A stretch of 64,000 nt of DNA from Prolixibacteraceae bacterium (GCA_019856515.1 CP082230.1:558001-622000), one strand, 5' to 3'. Shown: positions 55,375-64,000, numbered from the stretch's first letter. Translations and numbers: made by a program. Notes: generated by a model not told the origin, from the sequence alone.

Positions 55375-57080
55375 ATTTGGCGACTTAACAAAAAAAAACG
55401 AAGAAATATTTATTTATGTTGGTGATTATCATTATCTTAAACTGTTGAAAACAAAATTATTTGATTCACTTTTAAGAAATACTCTTGATCATGTCAACGA
55501 TAACAAAAATAGGTATTTCACGCTCCAAATTATCAGATCGAGCTGGACTATCACTGATTATGAATTTTATTAAAAATATTGGATTCTATTCCCTAGTATC
55601 AAACAAGTTTCTATCAAAGATCCCCTACAGTGGGTATGGTTTAACATTGGAATCATTTTTTTGTCAAATGGTCGCACATTTTATTGATGGAACTCACAGT
55701 TCAATCTGTTCCTTTGATAGAAAAAAACTCAGTGCATCATACGCACCCGTTATTGGTATTGAGAAGAATGAATTAGCCTCTAGTTTTCAAATAAAACGAT
55801 TCATAGTAAAACTGTCACAACTATCAAACAGTGAACTGTCTGAGATTCTAAATGAGCTCTTTATTTGGCGATTACTACATGAAAAGCCTAAGGTTATTGT
55901 TCTTGGGGTAGACACAATGGTAATGGACAACAATTATTCAGAGAAGAAAGAAGACAATAAACCGACGTATAAAAAAGTAAAAGGTTTTCAACCTCTTCAT
56001 ATATCATGGGAGAACTCCCTTATAGATGTCCTATTTCGTCCTGGTAATCACCACTCTAATCATGGCAATGATTATACCGAGAGAGTAAAACATATTGTAG
56101 ATTTGATTAGATCTCGTTATAGCGAATCTGTCCCTATAATCGTTTGTTCAGATAGTGGCTTTCTAGATGAAAAAGCATTCAACTTTTTTGATCAGTTGAA
56201 TATCTCTTTCATTACAACAGGAAAAATGTATAAAGACATAACCTCTGAACTAGAACACATTAAACGAGGTGATTGTGAGAAATATACTAATGGAACGTTA
56301 CAATGGGATCTCTATGATTTTGGCAATAAATTAAAGAGCTGGAGTAAGTTTTGGCGCTGCATCGCAACTTCATTGTCTCGAGAAGAAGATGGTCAGAGAG
56401 TATTAGATCTGTCAGGTCCTGACAATTTGATTTACACCAATATTGGAAAAAATAAAATCTCAGACGAACGATTAAAAAAAGCAGATATGAGTGATGTTTT
56501 AACTGCGAAAGGTATAGTTCAGTTATCTCACCATAGAGGTGCAGACGAATTAATTCATCGTAGCCTAAAAGAGTTGGCTACTACTGAATCATTGCCATTT
56601 AAGAAATTTAATCAGAATAAGGTCTATTACTATATTCTGGCAATGAGCCATTCACTTTTTGAGGCCTATAAGAATGACATTTCCTACGATAAAATATCGG
56701 ACAAAGCATATCCAAATACATTTAGAAGAAAATTAATCGATTTTGCTGGTGAAATTGTTGAAGGAGGAAGAAATACAACTTTAAGAATCGCAAAAGAGGT
56801 ACAAGAAGAATTTGATATTAAAGAATTATGGGAAAGATGTTTAAAACCTCCAGTTATATTATTTACAGCAGCTTAGTATTTGAATCTTGTATTGAAAGAA
56901 AAATTAAACCGAACGGTAATGGGAAAGGTATACCCTAAAATAAAAAGGTAGAGTTAGTATCGTAATAGAAATCTAAAATATGACTAGAATAAGACCAAAA
57001 ACTTACCAGAAAACACTCTTGATTCAAAAAAAAATGAGATGGCGACATTGATTTATGCTGATAATCTATAATCGCCAAAT
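55375..57080 (+). mobile_element. IS1380-type insertion sequence
   Basis: The element is delimited tentatively by an inverted repeat ATTTGGCGA at 55375-55383 and TCGCCAAAT at 57072-57080, giving about 1.7 kb, a normal size for the IS1380 family, with a single transposase gene. The 10-bp sequence TTAAAGGAAG abuts the left end (55365-55374) and recurs 5 bp beyond the right end (57086-57095); whether this is a target-site duplication or chance is unclear, since IS1380 elements usually duplicate only 4-5 bp. The ends were found by eye and may be off by some bases. Confidence 0.55.
55491..56876 (+). CDS. IS1380-family transposase
   Basis: The 461-residue protein is a DDE transposase. The first catalytic Asp is in VLGVDTMVMDNN (about residue 141), the second in VCSDSGFLDEKA (about 218-229), and the Glu probably in HHRGADELIHRSLKELATTE (about 347-366), the last a hallmark of IS1380 proteins together with FKKFNQNKVYYYILAMSHSLFE. 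The reading frame is intact and of full length, so the element may still be active. The ATG at 55491 is chosen; a TTG lies two codons earlier. Codon use is as AT-rich as its surroundings. Confidence 0.9.
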   Translation: MSTITKIGISRSKLSDRAGLSLIMNFIKNIGFYSLVSNKFLSKIPYSGYGLTLESFFCQMVAHFIDGTHSSICSFDRKKLSASYAPVIGIEKNELASSFQIKRFIVKLSQLSNSELSEILNELFIWRLLHEKPKVIVLGVDTMVMDNNYSEKKEDNKPTYKKVKGFQPLHISWENSLIDVLFRPGNHHSNHGNDYTERVKHIVDLIRSRYSESVPIIVCSDSGFLDEKAFNFFDQLNISFITTGKMYKDITSELEHIKRGDCEKYTNGTLQWDLYDFGNKLKSWSKFWRCIATSLSREEDGQRVLDLSGPDNLIYTNIGKNKISDERLKKADMSDVLTAKGIVQLSHHRGADELIHRSLKELATTESLPFKKFNQNKVYYYILAMSHSLFEAYKNDISYDKISDKAYPNTFRRKLIDFAGEIVEGGRNTTLRIAKEVQEEFDIKELWERCLKPPVILFTAA

Positions 57081-57170
57081 TTAGGTTAAAGGAAGAATAG
57101 GAGGCTTGCCCCAGTGGGAATTGATGTATTCGTGAAGTATGTACGCGATGTTTATGTCTAAAATATAAGC

Positions 57171-57450
57171 CAGTCAGAATTTAATTTACAACACCTTATC
57201 ATTATTTGAGAAAGGACTCTATATTCCGAGGTTGAATATGACTTTACTGCTGTATTACAGTTATTTCCCTTTGGCCTAATAGGGGATAAAAACGGACTTC
57301 CTACGGTATGAATACGGTGATGGTTCATAGTTGGGTCATAGTTCATTCGAAGTTCACTCATCAATTTGGTGTTTTTATCGAATCAACTTCGAATCATTAT
57401 TGACTTAAAAATAACTTATCACCGTATTCAAACCGTAACATGTCCGTTTC
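57171..57450. repeat. hairpin element sharing an end with the 17.8-kb repeat
   Basis: CAGAATTTAATTTAC at 57175-57189 matches the left end of the element at 17835 in 14 of 15 positions. Further in, a 31-bp arm at 57291-57321 (ending ATGAATACGGTGAT) pairs with 57418-57449 (starting ATCACCGTATTCA) with about four mismatches, and inner TTCGAAGTT/AACTTCGAA pieces pair as well. A matching right end was not found, so it is either decayed or truncated. It lies 90 bp past the insertion sequence, in a 940-bp gene-free stretch (56877-57816). Confidence 0.45.
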
Positions 57451-57816
57451 TGAACCGTCTTTAGGTGCTGTTTAATTATAGTCAATTATTGTCTATTCTC
57501 GAGGTAATCCGATATTGACCTTAGTTCAATTTAGATGAGAATTATTGATCTTTATTCTTCTGGGAAGTGAAGATCACCCGGAAACTCTTTTAGACTTAGG
57601 TGGAGATTGATTGTAAATATAAAGAAGGTAAGTCTGGTGTCATCGTGTGTGTCTATACGACTTCAAGGTAGAGTAGTCACCGGTTGTTACCGTTTTTCAT
57701 TGGAAAATGCTTTAATCAATTGAAAATACCGTTGATTTTAATATTAAGATGATTTCGTGACAAAGGTTCTTTATTTATCTTTACGGCTCGAATTTTGATT
57801 TAATAAGACATACTAC
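57451..57816. other. intergenic region before the ABC-F gene
   Basis: About 365 bp without a gene. A TATCTTTA box about 47 bp before the ABC-F start resembles a degenerate -7 element; nothing else is recognised. Confidence 0.3.
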
Positions 57817-59448
57817 ATGATATCGGTAGACAATTTAGGCGTTGAATTTAGCGGAACAACGCTTTTTAGTAATATATCCTTTGTTATCAATCCTAGTGAC
57901 AGGGTTGCTCTAATGGGGAAAAATGGAGCAGGTAAATCTACTCTTTTAAAAATTATTGCAGGTGCTCAAACACCTTCGAATGGAAAAGTATCTGCACCCA
58001 AAGATGCAGTGATAGGTTATCTTCCACAGCATCTATTATTAAATGACGAAAGAACCGTTTTTGAAGAGACATCTCAAGCTTATGCCGAAGTGCTGGAGAT
58101 GCAGCATCGACTGGAGTTCTTAAATGGTGAATTGACAACTCGTACAGATTATGAGTCGGATGACTACTCTCTGATTATTGAAGAAGTTTCTACCCTTAGC
58201 GAGAAATTATACAGTGAGGGGGAGATTAATTTCGATGCGGAGATCGAGAAGGTGCTTATAGGATTAGGCTTCTCTCGTAATGATTTTAATCGTCCTACGA
58301 AAGAGTTTAGTGGGGGATGGAGAATGCGAATTGAATTGGCAAAATTGCTATTAAAGAATCCTGATCTGATTCTTCTCGATGAGCCTACCAACCACCTAGA
58401 CATTGAGTCCGTTCAATGGTTAGAGAATTATTTGATTGAATCATCAAAAGCAGTGATGATTATTTCTCATGATAGAGCATTTGTAGATAGTATTACTACA
58501 CGTACCATTGAGGTGACAATGGGGCGTATCTATGACTATAAGGTGAACTACTCGAACTATCTTCAATTGAGAGCTGAACGTCGTGAGAAACAGCTAAAAG
58601 CTTACGATGAACAGCAGAAGATGATTGATGCAAATCAAGATTTCATCGAACGATTTAAAGGAACCTATTCTAAAACCAATCAGGTTCAATCTCGTGTACG
58701 AATGTTAGAGAAATTGGTGCGAATTGAAGTAGATCAAGAGGACACCTCACGTCTTCGTGTGAAATTCCCCCCTGCACCTCGTTCTGGTGATTATCCTGTA
58801 ATTGCTGATGGAATCTATAAAAGCTATGGAGAATTAAATGTCTTTGAAGATGTTTCAATGACTATTGAAAGAGGGGATAAGGTCGCTTTTCTTGGAAAGA
58901 ATGGTGAAGGAAAATCGACCATGATTAAGTGTATCATGAAACAGTTGGAGCATGAAGGAACACTTCAAATTGGTCATAATGCCCAGATCGCTTATTTTGC
59001 CCAAGATGAGGCTTCACAATTGGATGAGACACAATCTGTTTTTGATACTATCGATGACGTGGCCAAAGGGGATATCCGTACAAAAATCAAGGACTATCTT
59101 GGAGCTTTCATGTTTAGTAAGGAAGATTGGGATAAGAAAGTGAAAGTGTTATCTGGTGGAGAGAGAACACGTTTGGCCATGGTGAAGCTCCTTTTGGAAC
59201 CAACCAATGTGCTAATTCTCGATGAGCCTACCAACCACTTAGATCTACGTACCAAAGATATCCTTAAACAGGCATTAATAGATTTTGATGGGACCATTAT
59301 CCTTGTTTCTCACGATAGAGACTTCTTAGATGGCCTTGTCGAAAAAGTCTTTGAGTTTAAAAATAAGAAAGTCAAAGAACACCTTGAAGGTATTTCCGAA
59401 TTCTTAGAGCGTATTAAAGCCAACTCTATCCAAGAATACGAAAAGTAG
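57817..59448 (+). CDS. ABC-F family ATPase (translation factor type)
   Basis: The 543-residue cytoplasmic protein has two ABC domains without any membrane segment. Domain 1 has Walker A GKNGAGKST (about residues 35-43), signature SGGWRMRIELAKLL and Walker B LILLDEPTNHLD; domain 2 has GKNGEGKST (about 358-366), signature LSGGERTRLAMVKLL and LILDEPTNHLD. Between them lies the charged helical linker (about 245-310) typical of ABC-F factors that enter the ribosomal E site. Some give antibiotic resistance, most tune translation; this one resembles the housekeeping Uup/EttA-like group of Bacteroidota, but subfamily cannot be decided. It is monocistronic. Confidence 0.92.
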   Translation: MISVDNLGVEFSGTTLFSNISFVINPSDRVALMGKNGAGKSTLLKIIAGAQTPSNGKVSAPKDAVIGYLPQHLLLNDERTVFEETSQAYAEVLEMQHRLEFLNGELTTRTDYESDDYSLIIEEVSTLSEKLYSEGEINFDAEIEKVLIGLGFSRNDFNRPTKEFSGGWRMRIELAKLLLKNPDLILLDEPTNHLDIESVQWLENYLIESSKAVMIISHDRAFVDSITTRTIEVTMGRIYDYKVNYSNYLQLRAERREKQLKAYDEQQKMIDANQDFIERFKGTYSKTNQVQSRVRMLEKLVRIEVDQEDTSRLRVKFPPAPRSGDYPVIADGIYKSYGELNVFEDVSMTIERGDKVAFLGKNGEGKSTMIKCIMKQLEHEGTLQIGHNAQIAYFAQDEASQLDETQSVFDTIDDVAKGDIRTKIKDYLGAFMFSKEDWDKKVKVLSGGERTRLAMVKLLLEPTNVLILDEPTNHLDLRTKDILKQALIDFDGTIILVSHDRDFLDGLVEKVFEFKNKKVKEHLEGISEFLERIKANSIQEYEK

Positions 59449-59464
59449 ACGATATATCTTTATC

Positions 59465-59526
59465 ATCCTTTTAATGCATCAAGGAGAGTTCATTAGTTTG
59501 AACTCTCCTTGATGCATTAAAAGGAT
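59465..59526. terminator. 26-bp perfect hairpin after the ABC-F gene
   Basis: A perfect 26-bp inverted repeat (59465-59490 with 59501-59526; core GCATCAAGGAGAGTT) with a 10-bp loop, 16 bp past the stop codon. It is longer than usual for a terminator and lacks a clean T-run, though its outer arm ends TTAAAAGGAT. Confidence 0.7.
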
Positions 59527-60069
59527 ATGGGAATTTACAAAATATTTCTTTTACGGAATACTGCAAAAAAAGAGACTGGATATTACTCCTTGGTCTCTAG
59601 GGAAAGATTTTGAGTCTATTAAGTAAAGAGGATAAATATAAGGTGCTAGGTGTTGAATTTCTGAATAAATGATTTTAGTTAGTTGATAATTCATTGTTTA
59701 TATTTGTCGCAAATATTTACGACAAATGTATTGCTTTATGGTGTGTGATAGTGTTGAAAATAAGGTTCTTGATAAAATAAAAAAAGAGAGGAGAGGTTCG
59801 CTCTTTTTTGTGTATAGTTTTTGATTAATACCTTCAATAAAATGCTTAAATAAGCTGTCATTCAATTCCTTGCAAAGCATTATATTTCTAGGTGGGGATA
59901 TTAAGTTTAGATATATCACATTTAAAAATTGAATGATGAAGCCTCGATTTTAAATAAAAGATTGGGTGTTATAATTATTATTGTTGACGTTATTCAATTA
60001 TAACAATTTGGAAAACGAAAAAGTGTTATAATTTAGTTTCATAATACTAACAACCAAATAAAATAATTT
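59527..60069. other. intergenic region before the LRR gene
   Basis: About 540 bp, AT-rich, without a convincing gene; a 73-codon minus-strand frame at 59698-59919 looks like chance. TTTGG at 60009 and TATAATTTAG at 60028 may be a weak promoter for the LRR gene. Confidence 0.35.
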
Positions 60070-61275
60070 ATGAAATTAATAATATCAGTTTTATTATTGT
60101 TCTTAACTCTACAATCCTTTGCTCAAAACGATGATCTCAGAAAGATGATACGTTTTCAGAATAAATACAAGAGCTATCAACTCGAGGATTTAAAAGAAGC
60201 TAATTATGACAGTGTTGTGATTCTTAGTATCAAAAACATGAATATAAAAAGAGTGCCGAAAGAGGTTTATAAGTTGAAGAATCTCCAGTACCTAGACCTT
60301 TCAGGAAATTGTTTGAGGAGAATTCCGAATCGAATAAAAAAGTTAGAGCGACTTAAAATACTATTTGTTAGTCAGAATAAGTTAAAACGAATTTCATGTG
60401 GAGTAACCAAACTAGATTCACTATTTATGTTTTGTGCGAATAAAAACAGAATACGATCAATATCGTCAAATATTGATCTTTTGGATCAACTTGGTACTTT
60501 TGAACTTTCAAATAATAACATAAGAAGATTACCGAGCAGTCTTTCGAATCTTGAAAACTTAACGAAATTGAGCCTAAAGAGCAATAGGTTAAATAAATTA
60601 AAGATTGATTTCTCAAGGTTGTCAAATCTTGTCTATTTAGATGTTTCGAAAAATAGATTATCTACATTACCTAAAAACATTGGTAATGCTTATTCATTGG
60701 AGGTTTGTGAGGCATGGGGGAATCAATTGACTCAGCTACCAGAATCCTTTGGTGAATTATTGTCTTTAAGTAAGTTGTTGTTACATGAAAATAAATTTGA
60801 GCTATTTCCTGTAACTGTAACAAAATTGAATAGGTTAAGAGAAGTGACATTTTTTCATAATAACATATCATACATCCCGAATGAAATAGGGGCAATGGAG
60901 TATCTTAATACATTAAACCTGTCTAAGAATAAGATCTCTACCATCCCTGATGCTTTAACTCAATTGAACTACCTTGATTTTTTGGATTTATCTGAAAATA
61001 AGTTGAAATATTTCCCTAAAGTACTTTTACGGCTTTCAGATTTAAAGTCACTGGATCTTAAGGAAAATAAGATTTCAAAAATACCATCTGATATTGACCA
61101 GATGAAGAGTCTAAGAATACTTAACCTTTCAGAAACAAATATTGATAAATTACCAGCAACACTATTCGAGATGTTAAATTTACAATACCTATATCTCGAT
61201 AAAGATAATTTCCCTACTAAAGTGCAAGAAGAGATAAAGAAGAAAAAGGGAGAGGTGTATATTTATTTTAAATAA
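60070..61275 (+). CDS. secreted leucine-rich repeat protein
   Basis: The 401-residue protein has a signal peptide (MKLIISVLLLFLTLQSFAQ, cleavage near residue 19) followed by about fourteen typical LRRs of 23 residues of the form L-x-x-L-x-L-S-x-N-x-L-x-x-I-P, from roughly residue 65 to 385. The repeats are of the ribonuclease-inhibitor-like or small-GTPase-associated typical type and would form a curved solenoid binding another protein. There is no sorting domain, lipobox or transmembrane anchor, so the protein is probably periplasmic or released. Function is not known. It differs from the BspA-type LRR near 9.5 kb in repeat class. Confidence 0.85.
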   Translation: MKLIISVLLLFLTLQSFAQNDDLRKMIRFQNKYKSYQLEDLKEANYDSVVILSIKNMNIKRVPKEVYKLKNLQYLDLSGNCLRRIPNRIKKLERLKILFVSQNKLKRISCGVTKLDSLFMFCANKNRIRSISSNIDLLDQLGTFELSNNNIRRLPSSLSNLENLTKLSLKSNRLNKLKIDFSRLSNLVYLDVSKNRLSTLPKNIGNAYSLEVCEAWGNQLTQLPESFGELLSLSKLLLHENKFELFPVTVTKLNRLREVTFFHNNISYIPNEIGAMEYLNTLNLSKNKISTIPDALTQLNYLDFLDLSENKLKYFPKVLLRLSDLKSLDLKENKISKIPSDIDQMKSLRILNLSETNIDKLPATLFEMLNLQYLYLDKDNFPTKVQEEIKKKKGEVYIYFK

Positions 61276-61361
61276 GTCACCACATCCAAAAAAAATAAAG
61301 TAATGAGAGGACTACTCAAATATAACAGCTAAGGAAAAATTGCTTCTTACTTAAAGACTAA

Positions 61362-61795
61362 ACTACTTCTTCTGAGTTGTTTTTAATAGAAGAGCAATTG
61401 TCTATATGTCCTCGATATTTGGTTGAAAATGGCGTGACAATCATAATATACCACGGGGCTAAAGTTGGAGATAGAGCTATATTAAAAAGGAAAGAGTACA
61501 CTGTAGTGGATTGAGAAATGTTATATTAAAATGCGACCAGTGATAAGATCTTATTTTTTGTTACAACGAAGGTAACAGATATGTCTCCGCTTTTTTTTGA
61601 TATCTTTCAGATAGGGGAAAAGAGACAATAGAGCTGATAGACTTAAAATTAAACTTTGATTTTAAAAAAGGGATGCAAGAGTTTAAGTAAATGAAACTTT
61701 TTTCTATTGGAAAAGATAGAAGTTGGAATGTTGCTTTTGAAGTTTTTAACGATGAGACTGAAAATCAAATAAAGTCAAATATCTATAATAATTAG
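61362..61795 (+). pseudogene. decayed gene fragments, unknown
   Basis: Between the LRR gene and the chitinase, pieces of apparent protein can be read in different frames, broken by stops: an open piece at 61362-61514 giving CPRYLVENGVTIIIYHGAKV in its middle, then from 61628 a piece reading IELIDLKLNFDFKKGMQEFK, a TAA stop, and the piece MKLFSIGKDRSWNVAFEVFN (61691-61795 region). Composition looks protein-like but no family is recognised. It is most simply a dead gene with frameshifts and nonsense changes; a chance pattern in AT-rich DNA is possible. Confidence 0.35.
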
Positions 61796-61870
61796 GGGTG
61801 TTATTGTAACGCATTAGAGGGTCTGTTTTTTTTTCATTAAATTTAGTTTGTAGAAACAATTGAATATTTA

Positions 61871-62965
61871 ATGATGAAGAAACAGACTTTTTTATTTTTA
61901 ATTGCAATGCTTATTACTACCTCATTGGTAGCCAAGAGTAAGCGCGTAATAGGGTATTATGCTGGATGGACTGGATTACCTGTGTCAGAAGTACAAGTGT
62001 CTAAATTAACACATATAAACTATGCATTTGCGAATATTGTGGATGGACAGCCTCAGTTTATGTTGAAGGAAGATCCTGCATTGATTAAAGCATTGGTCAA
62101 GAAACGTGATTTGGAAAGTCCGAGTACAAAACTGCTTTTCTCTATTGGAGGATGGGTGTGGAGTAATCACTTCTCTGATGCTGCGCTAACCAATGCATCT
62201 AGAGTGAAATTTGCCAAAGGTGCTGTTTCTGTAATGAAGGAGTATAAGTTTGATGGCATCGACTTAGATTGGGAGTATCCAGGACAGTTGGGCGAAGACA
62301 ATACATATCGTGCAGAAGATAGTGCGAATTTTAATCTTCTACTGAAAACTATTAGAGAAGAGTTAGATAAGGAAGAGAAACATTATTTATTGACCATTGC
62401 AACAGGTGCTGATAAAGCTTATACGGATAATACCGACCTTGGAGAAGCACAGAAATATTTGGATTTCATTAATATTATGACCTATGATATGTATGGAGGT
62501 TTCGATCATACAACAGGGCATCATGCTAACTTATTTAAAGCTGAAGTGAAAAATGGTGCCAAAGAAATTAGTGGGGATGGAGCCATTGAACGACATCTTA
62601 AAGAAGGAGTTCCTGCGGACAAATTAGTTCTAGGTATTCCATTTTATGGTAGAAGATGGAAGAAGGTGAGCAAAGACACTGAAGATGGTCTATGGGCATC
62701 CGCCGAAGAGGTTGGTTATATTATTGCATATAAAACCATTAGAACAGAGTGTACCAAAGAAAAGGGTTATACCCAATATTGGGATAAGAAGGCAAAGGTA
62801 CCATATCTGTATAATGAACAAGAAAATGTCTTTATCTCCTATGAGAATCCTAAATCGATGAGGATAAAATTGAAATATGTGAAGAGACAGAAGCTTGGTG
62901 GTGTGATGTTTTGGGAATATTCCGATGATTACAAAAACGAGCTGTTAAATACCATTTCAAAATAA
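61871..62965 (+). CDS. secreted chitinase, GH18
   Basis: The 364-residue enzyme has a signal peptide (FLFLIAMLITTSLVA, residues 6-20) and a complete GH18 barrel: RVIGYYAGWTG at residue 25, the SxGG motif in LLFSIGGWVWS (about 88-98) and the catalytic FDGIDLDWEYPG (about 132-143; proton donor Glu in DxxDxDxE). An alpha+beta insertion (about 255-325) and the final GVMFWEYSDDY are typical. It cleaves beta-1,4-N-acetylglucosamine chains, probably chitin, outside the cytoplasm. It may act together with the GH20 lipoprotein near 11 kb. A second ATG one codon in is equally likely as start. Confidence 0.93.
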   Translation: MMKKQTFLFLIAMLITTSLVAKSKRVIGYYAGWTGLPVSEVQVSKLTHINYAFANIVDGQPQFMLKEDPALIKALVKKRDLESPSTKLLFSIGGWVWSNHFSDAALTNASRVKFAKGAVSVMKEYKFDGIDLDWEYPGQLGEDNTYRAEDSANFNLLLKTIREELDKEEKHYLLTIATGADKAYTDNTDLGEAQKYLDFINIMTYDMYGGFDHTTGHHANLFKAEVKNGAKEISGDGAIERHLKEGVPADKLVLGIPFYGRRWKKVSKDTEDGLWASAEEVGYIIAYKTIRTECTKEKGYTQYWDKKAKVPYLYNEQENVFISYENPKSMRIKLKYVKRQKLGGVMFWEYSDDYKNELLNTISK

Positions 62966-62978
62966 GATATTATATAAA

Positions 62979-63016
62979 TGACTTTACTCAACTATGTTAT
63001 TAGTTGAGTAAAGTCA
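62979..63016 (+). terminator. hairpin terminator of the GH18 gene
   Basis: A perfect 16-bp stem TGACTTTACTCAACTA (62979-62994) with 63001-63016, 6-bp loop, 14 bp past the stop codon. Confidence 0.8.
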
Positions 63017-63117
63017 ATATAAAACTGACCAATTTTTCTTTTTTCTGAATACATAAAAAGAAGAGTAGTAACATCCTCCGAATTAAGAGTTATATTTCTC
63101 CTTGTACGTCGATAAAA

Positions 63118-63490
63118 TAATGGGGTCAGACTTACAGCCCTTCGGTGGATCATGGTGTATTTTTACAAGGCTCCAACCGATTCCTTGACCTTGCGGTCCA
63201 ATGATGGTTTCCACCGGCTATATTCGGTTTCCCTTTCAGGGATTGTTGCAGAATACATAAAAATCCGTGTTTCTCAGTTTAACTTGTGTCATCGGTATTG
63301 CATCTCATCTGAATCCATGGCTATATTTCTCCCTGTATATCCACATAACTTCAACCAAGCCCCGAAAGGGGGTGACTGAAGTTAGCACTAGGATGAAATG
63401 TTTATGTTGCGCCACCGCACTGCATAGACATGAGCCTTGGATACAACACACCATTAACTTCCAAAGGCTAAAAGCCTGACCCATTTTGTT
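63118..63490. repeat. two dispersed intergenic repeat copies in opposite orientation
   Basis: The first copy (63118-63250, plus) has GGGTCAGACTTACAGCCC, AAGGCTCC and TCGGTTTCCCTTTCAGGGA; the second (about 63350-63490, minus) has, read on the minus strand, GGGTCAGGCTTTTAGCC, CCAAGGCTCATG and TATGCAGTGCGGTGGCGC. These are the same pieces as in the repeat beside the CRISPR array. The stretch 62966-63611 has no gene; small frames read through it are not believable. Confidence 0.6.
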
Positions 63491-63525
63491 TTATATCTTA
63501 TCCATTCCAGATTCAATACGACATT

Positions 63526-63553
63526 AGTTTGTGCCAATTCATTGGCACAAACT
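63526..63553. repeat. 13-bp inverted repeat
   Basis: AGTTTGTGCCAAT (63526-63538) and ATTGGCACAAACT (63541-63553) form a near-continuous palindrome. It may be a terminator for thiD (about 60 bp beyond its stop) or the end of the neighbouring repeat element. Confidence 0.5.
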
Positions 63554-63611
63554 ACGCAACCTGATATCCTCGCCTAAATTACATCAAAGGGAGGATAAAT
63601 ACGTACTTCTA

Positions 63612-64000
63612 TTATTTTTGCAAATAATGATACATAGGTCCATTTTTAGAGTGCATCTTTACTTCTTTGGATTTATCAAGCAATTTATGGACATAGTTTA
63701 TTCCATTTATTACGGCATTTTTTAAAGTATATCCTTTGGCTAAATAAGTTGCAATCGCAGAGGAAAGGGTACAACCCGTACCATGTGTATTGGCTGTATC
63801 TATTCGAGGGTTTTTAATGCAGAATATTTCCTCTTCCTTGGGATCATATAAAATATCAGTCAATATGCTGGAGGTTGTGTGTCCTCCTTTTAATAATACA
63901 GCACATCCATATTTCTTCCCGATATCGATGGCTACTTCTTGCCAATCTTGGTCATCATTATGTTTATGTCCCATCTCTTTTGCTTCTGGAATATTGGGGG
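63612..64000 (-). CDS. thiD: hydroxymethylpyrimidine (phosphate) kinase, C-terminal part (partial)
   Basis: The frame runs off the end of the window; only about the last 129 residues are seen. The first visible residues PNIPEAKEM are the conserved PNxxEA segment of ThiD, followed by VLLKGGH and the kinase motif RIDTANTHGTGCTLSSAIAT (near the middle of the fragment), which holds the GTGC anion hole. ThiD phosphorylates 4-amino-5-hydroxymethyl-2-methylpyrimidine and its phosphate in thiamine synthesis. The start codon and any riboswitch lie outside this window. An internal ATG at 63974 is not the start. Confidence 0.85.
   Translation of the reverse strand, partial: PNIPEAKEMGHKHNDDQDWQEVAIDIGKKYGCAVLLKGGHTTSSILTDILYDPKEEEIFCIKNPRIDTANTHGTGCTLSSAIATYLAKGYTLKNAVINGINYVHKLLDKSKEVKMHSKNGPMYHYLQK

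Noticed and set aside
59698..59919. A 73-codon minus-strand frame
   Set aside because: No initiation context, no motif, AT-rich region.
63152..63725. Three short plus-strand frames between the chitinase and thiD
   Set aside because: They run through the dispersed repeats and opposite thiD.

Overview
The window comes from an AT-rich, fermentative member of the Bacteroidota, most likely Bacteroidia in the Marinilabiliales/Prolixibacteraceae range; that placement is inferred from gene content, not from a marker gene. Supporting signs are near-absence of Shine-Dalgarno sites, several TAnnTTTG-type -7 promoter boxes, secreted Bacteroidota-style lipoproteins, a BspA-type LRR protein, short ECF sigma factors, 2-oxoacid:ferredoxin oxidoreductase and an acetate/butyrate kinase set.

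Layout. 0-17.6 kb is ordinary chromosome: the end of cydB, korAB, a gamma-carbonic anhydrase, a glnB-amtB nitrogen module, an ArsR regulator with an ArsF-like thioredoxin, a DUF418 membrane protein, a BspA-like LRR protein, a GH20 hexosaminidase, a secreted protein of unknown function, a YjiH-type transporter, an M48 protease and an HD hydrolase. 17.8-32.2 kb is a CRISPR-Cas island: a MITE-like hairpin element, then cas6-cas5-cas3-cas8(candidate)-cas7, a 0.66-kb gap, cas4-cas1-cas2, a leader and an array of 73 repeats and 72 spacers, followed by a copy of a dispersed intergenic repeat. Repeat and cas6/cas4 content are I-B-like, but the gene order is unusual and the large subunit is not one I recognise. 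Two pairs of spacers are near duplicates.

32.3-49 kb holds a small unknown gene, a PfkB kinase, a DEAD-box helicase, endonuclease IV, a NlpC/P60-like lipoprotein, an S9 peptidase, an M24 aminopeptidase, three paralogous ECF sigma factors without visible anti-sigma genes, an SDR enzyme, a thioesterase, a LysE exporter and a large FAD/Fe-S dehydrogenase. 49.2-54.9 kb is a fermentation cluster: pta, a 3-hydroxyacyl-CoA dehydrogenase, ackA, ptb and buk, linking acyl-CoA pools to acyl-phosphates and ATP. 55.4-57.5 kb contains an IS1380-type insertion sequence and a second hairpin element that shares an end with the one beside the cas operon. 57.8-64 kb holds an ABC-F ATPase, a secreted LRR protein, a decayed gene, a GH18 chitinase, another cluster of dispersed repeats and the 3' part of thiD.

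Together the metabolic genes describe an anaerobe or micro-aerobe that degrades chitin-like N-acetylglucosamine polymers (GH18 plus GH20), oxidises 2-oxoacids through ferredoxin and makes ATP by acyl-phosphate kinases, with a cydB remnant indicating cytochrome bd. No rRNA or tRNA gene was recognised. All family calls rest on reading motifs by eye; no database search was run.
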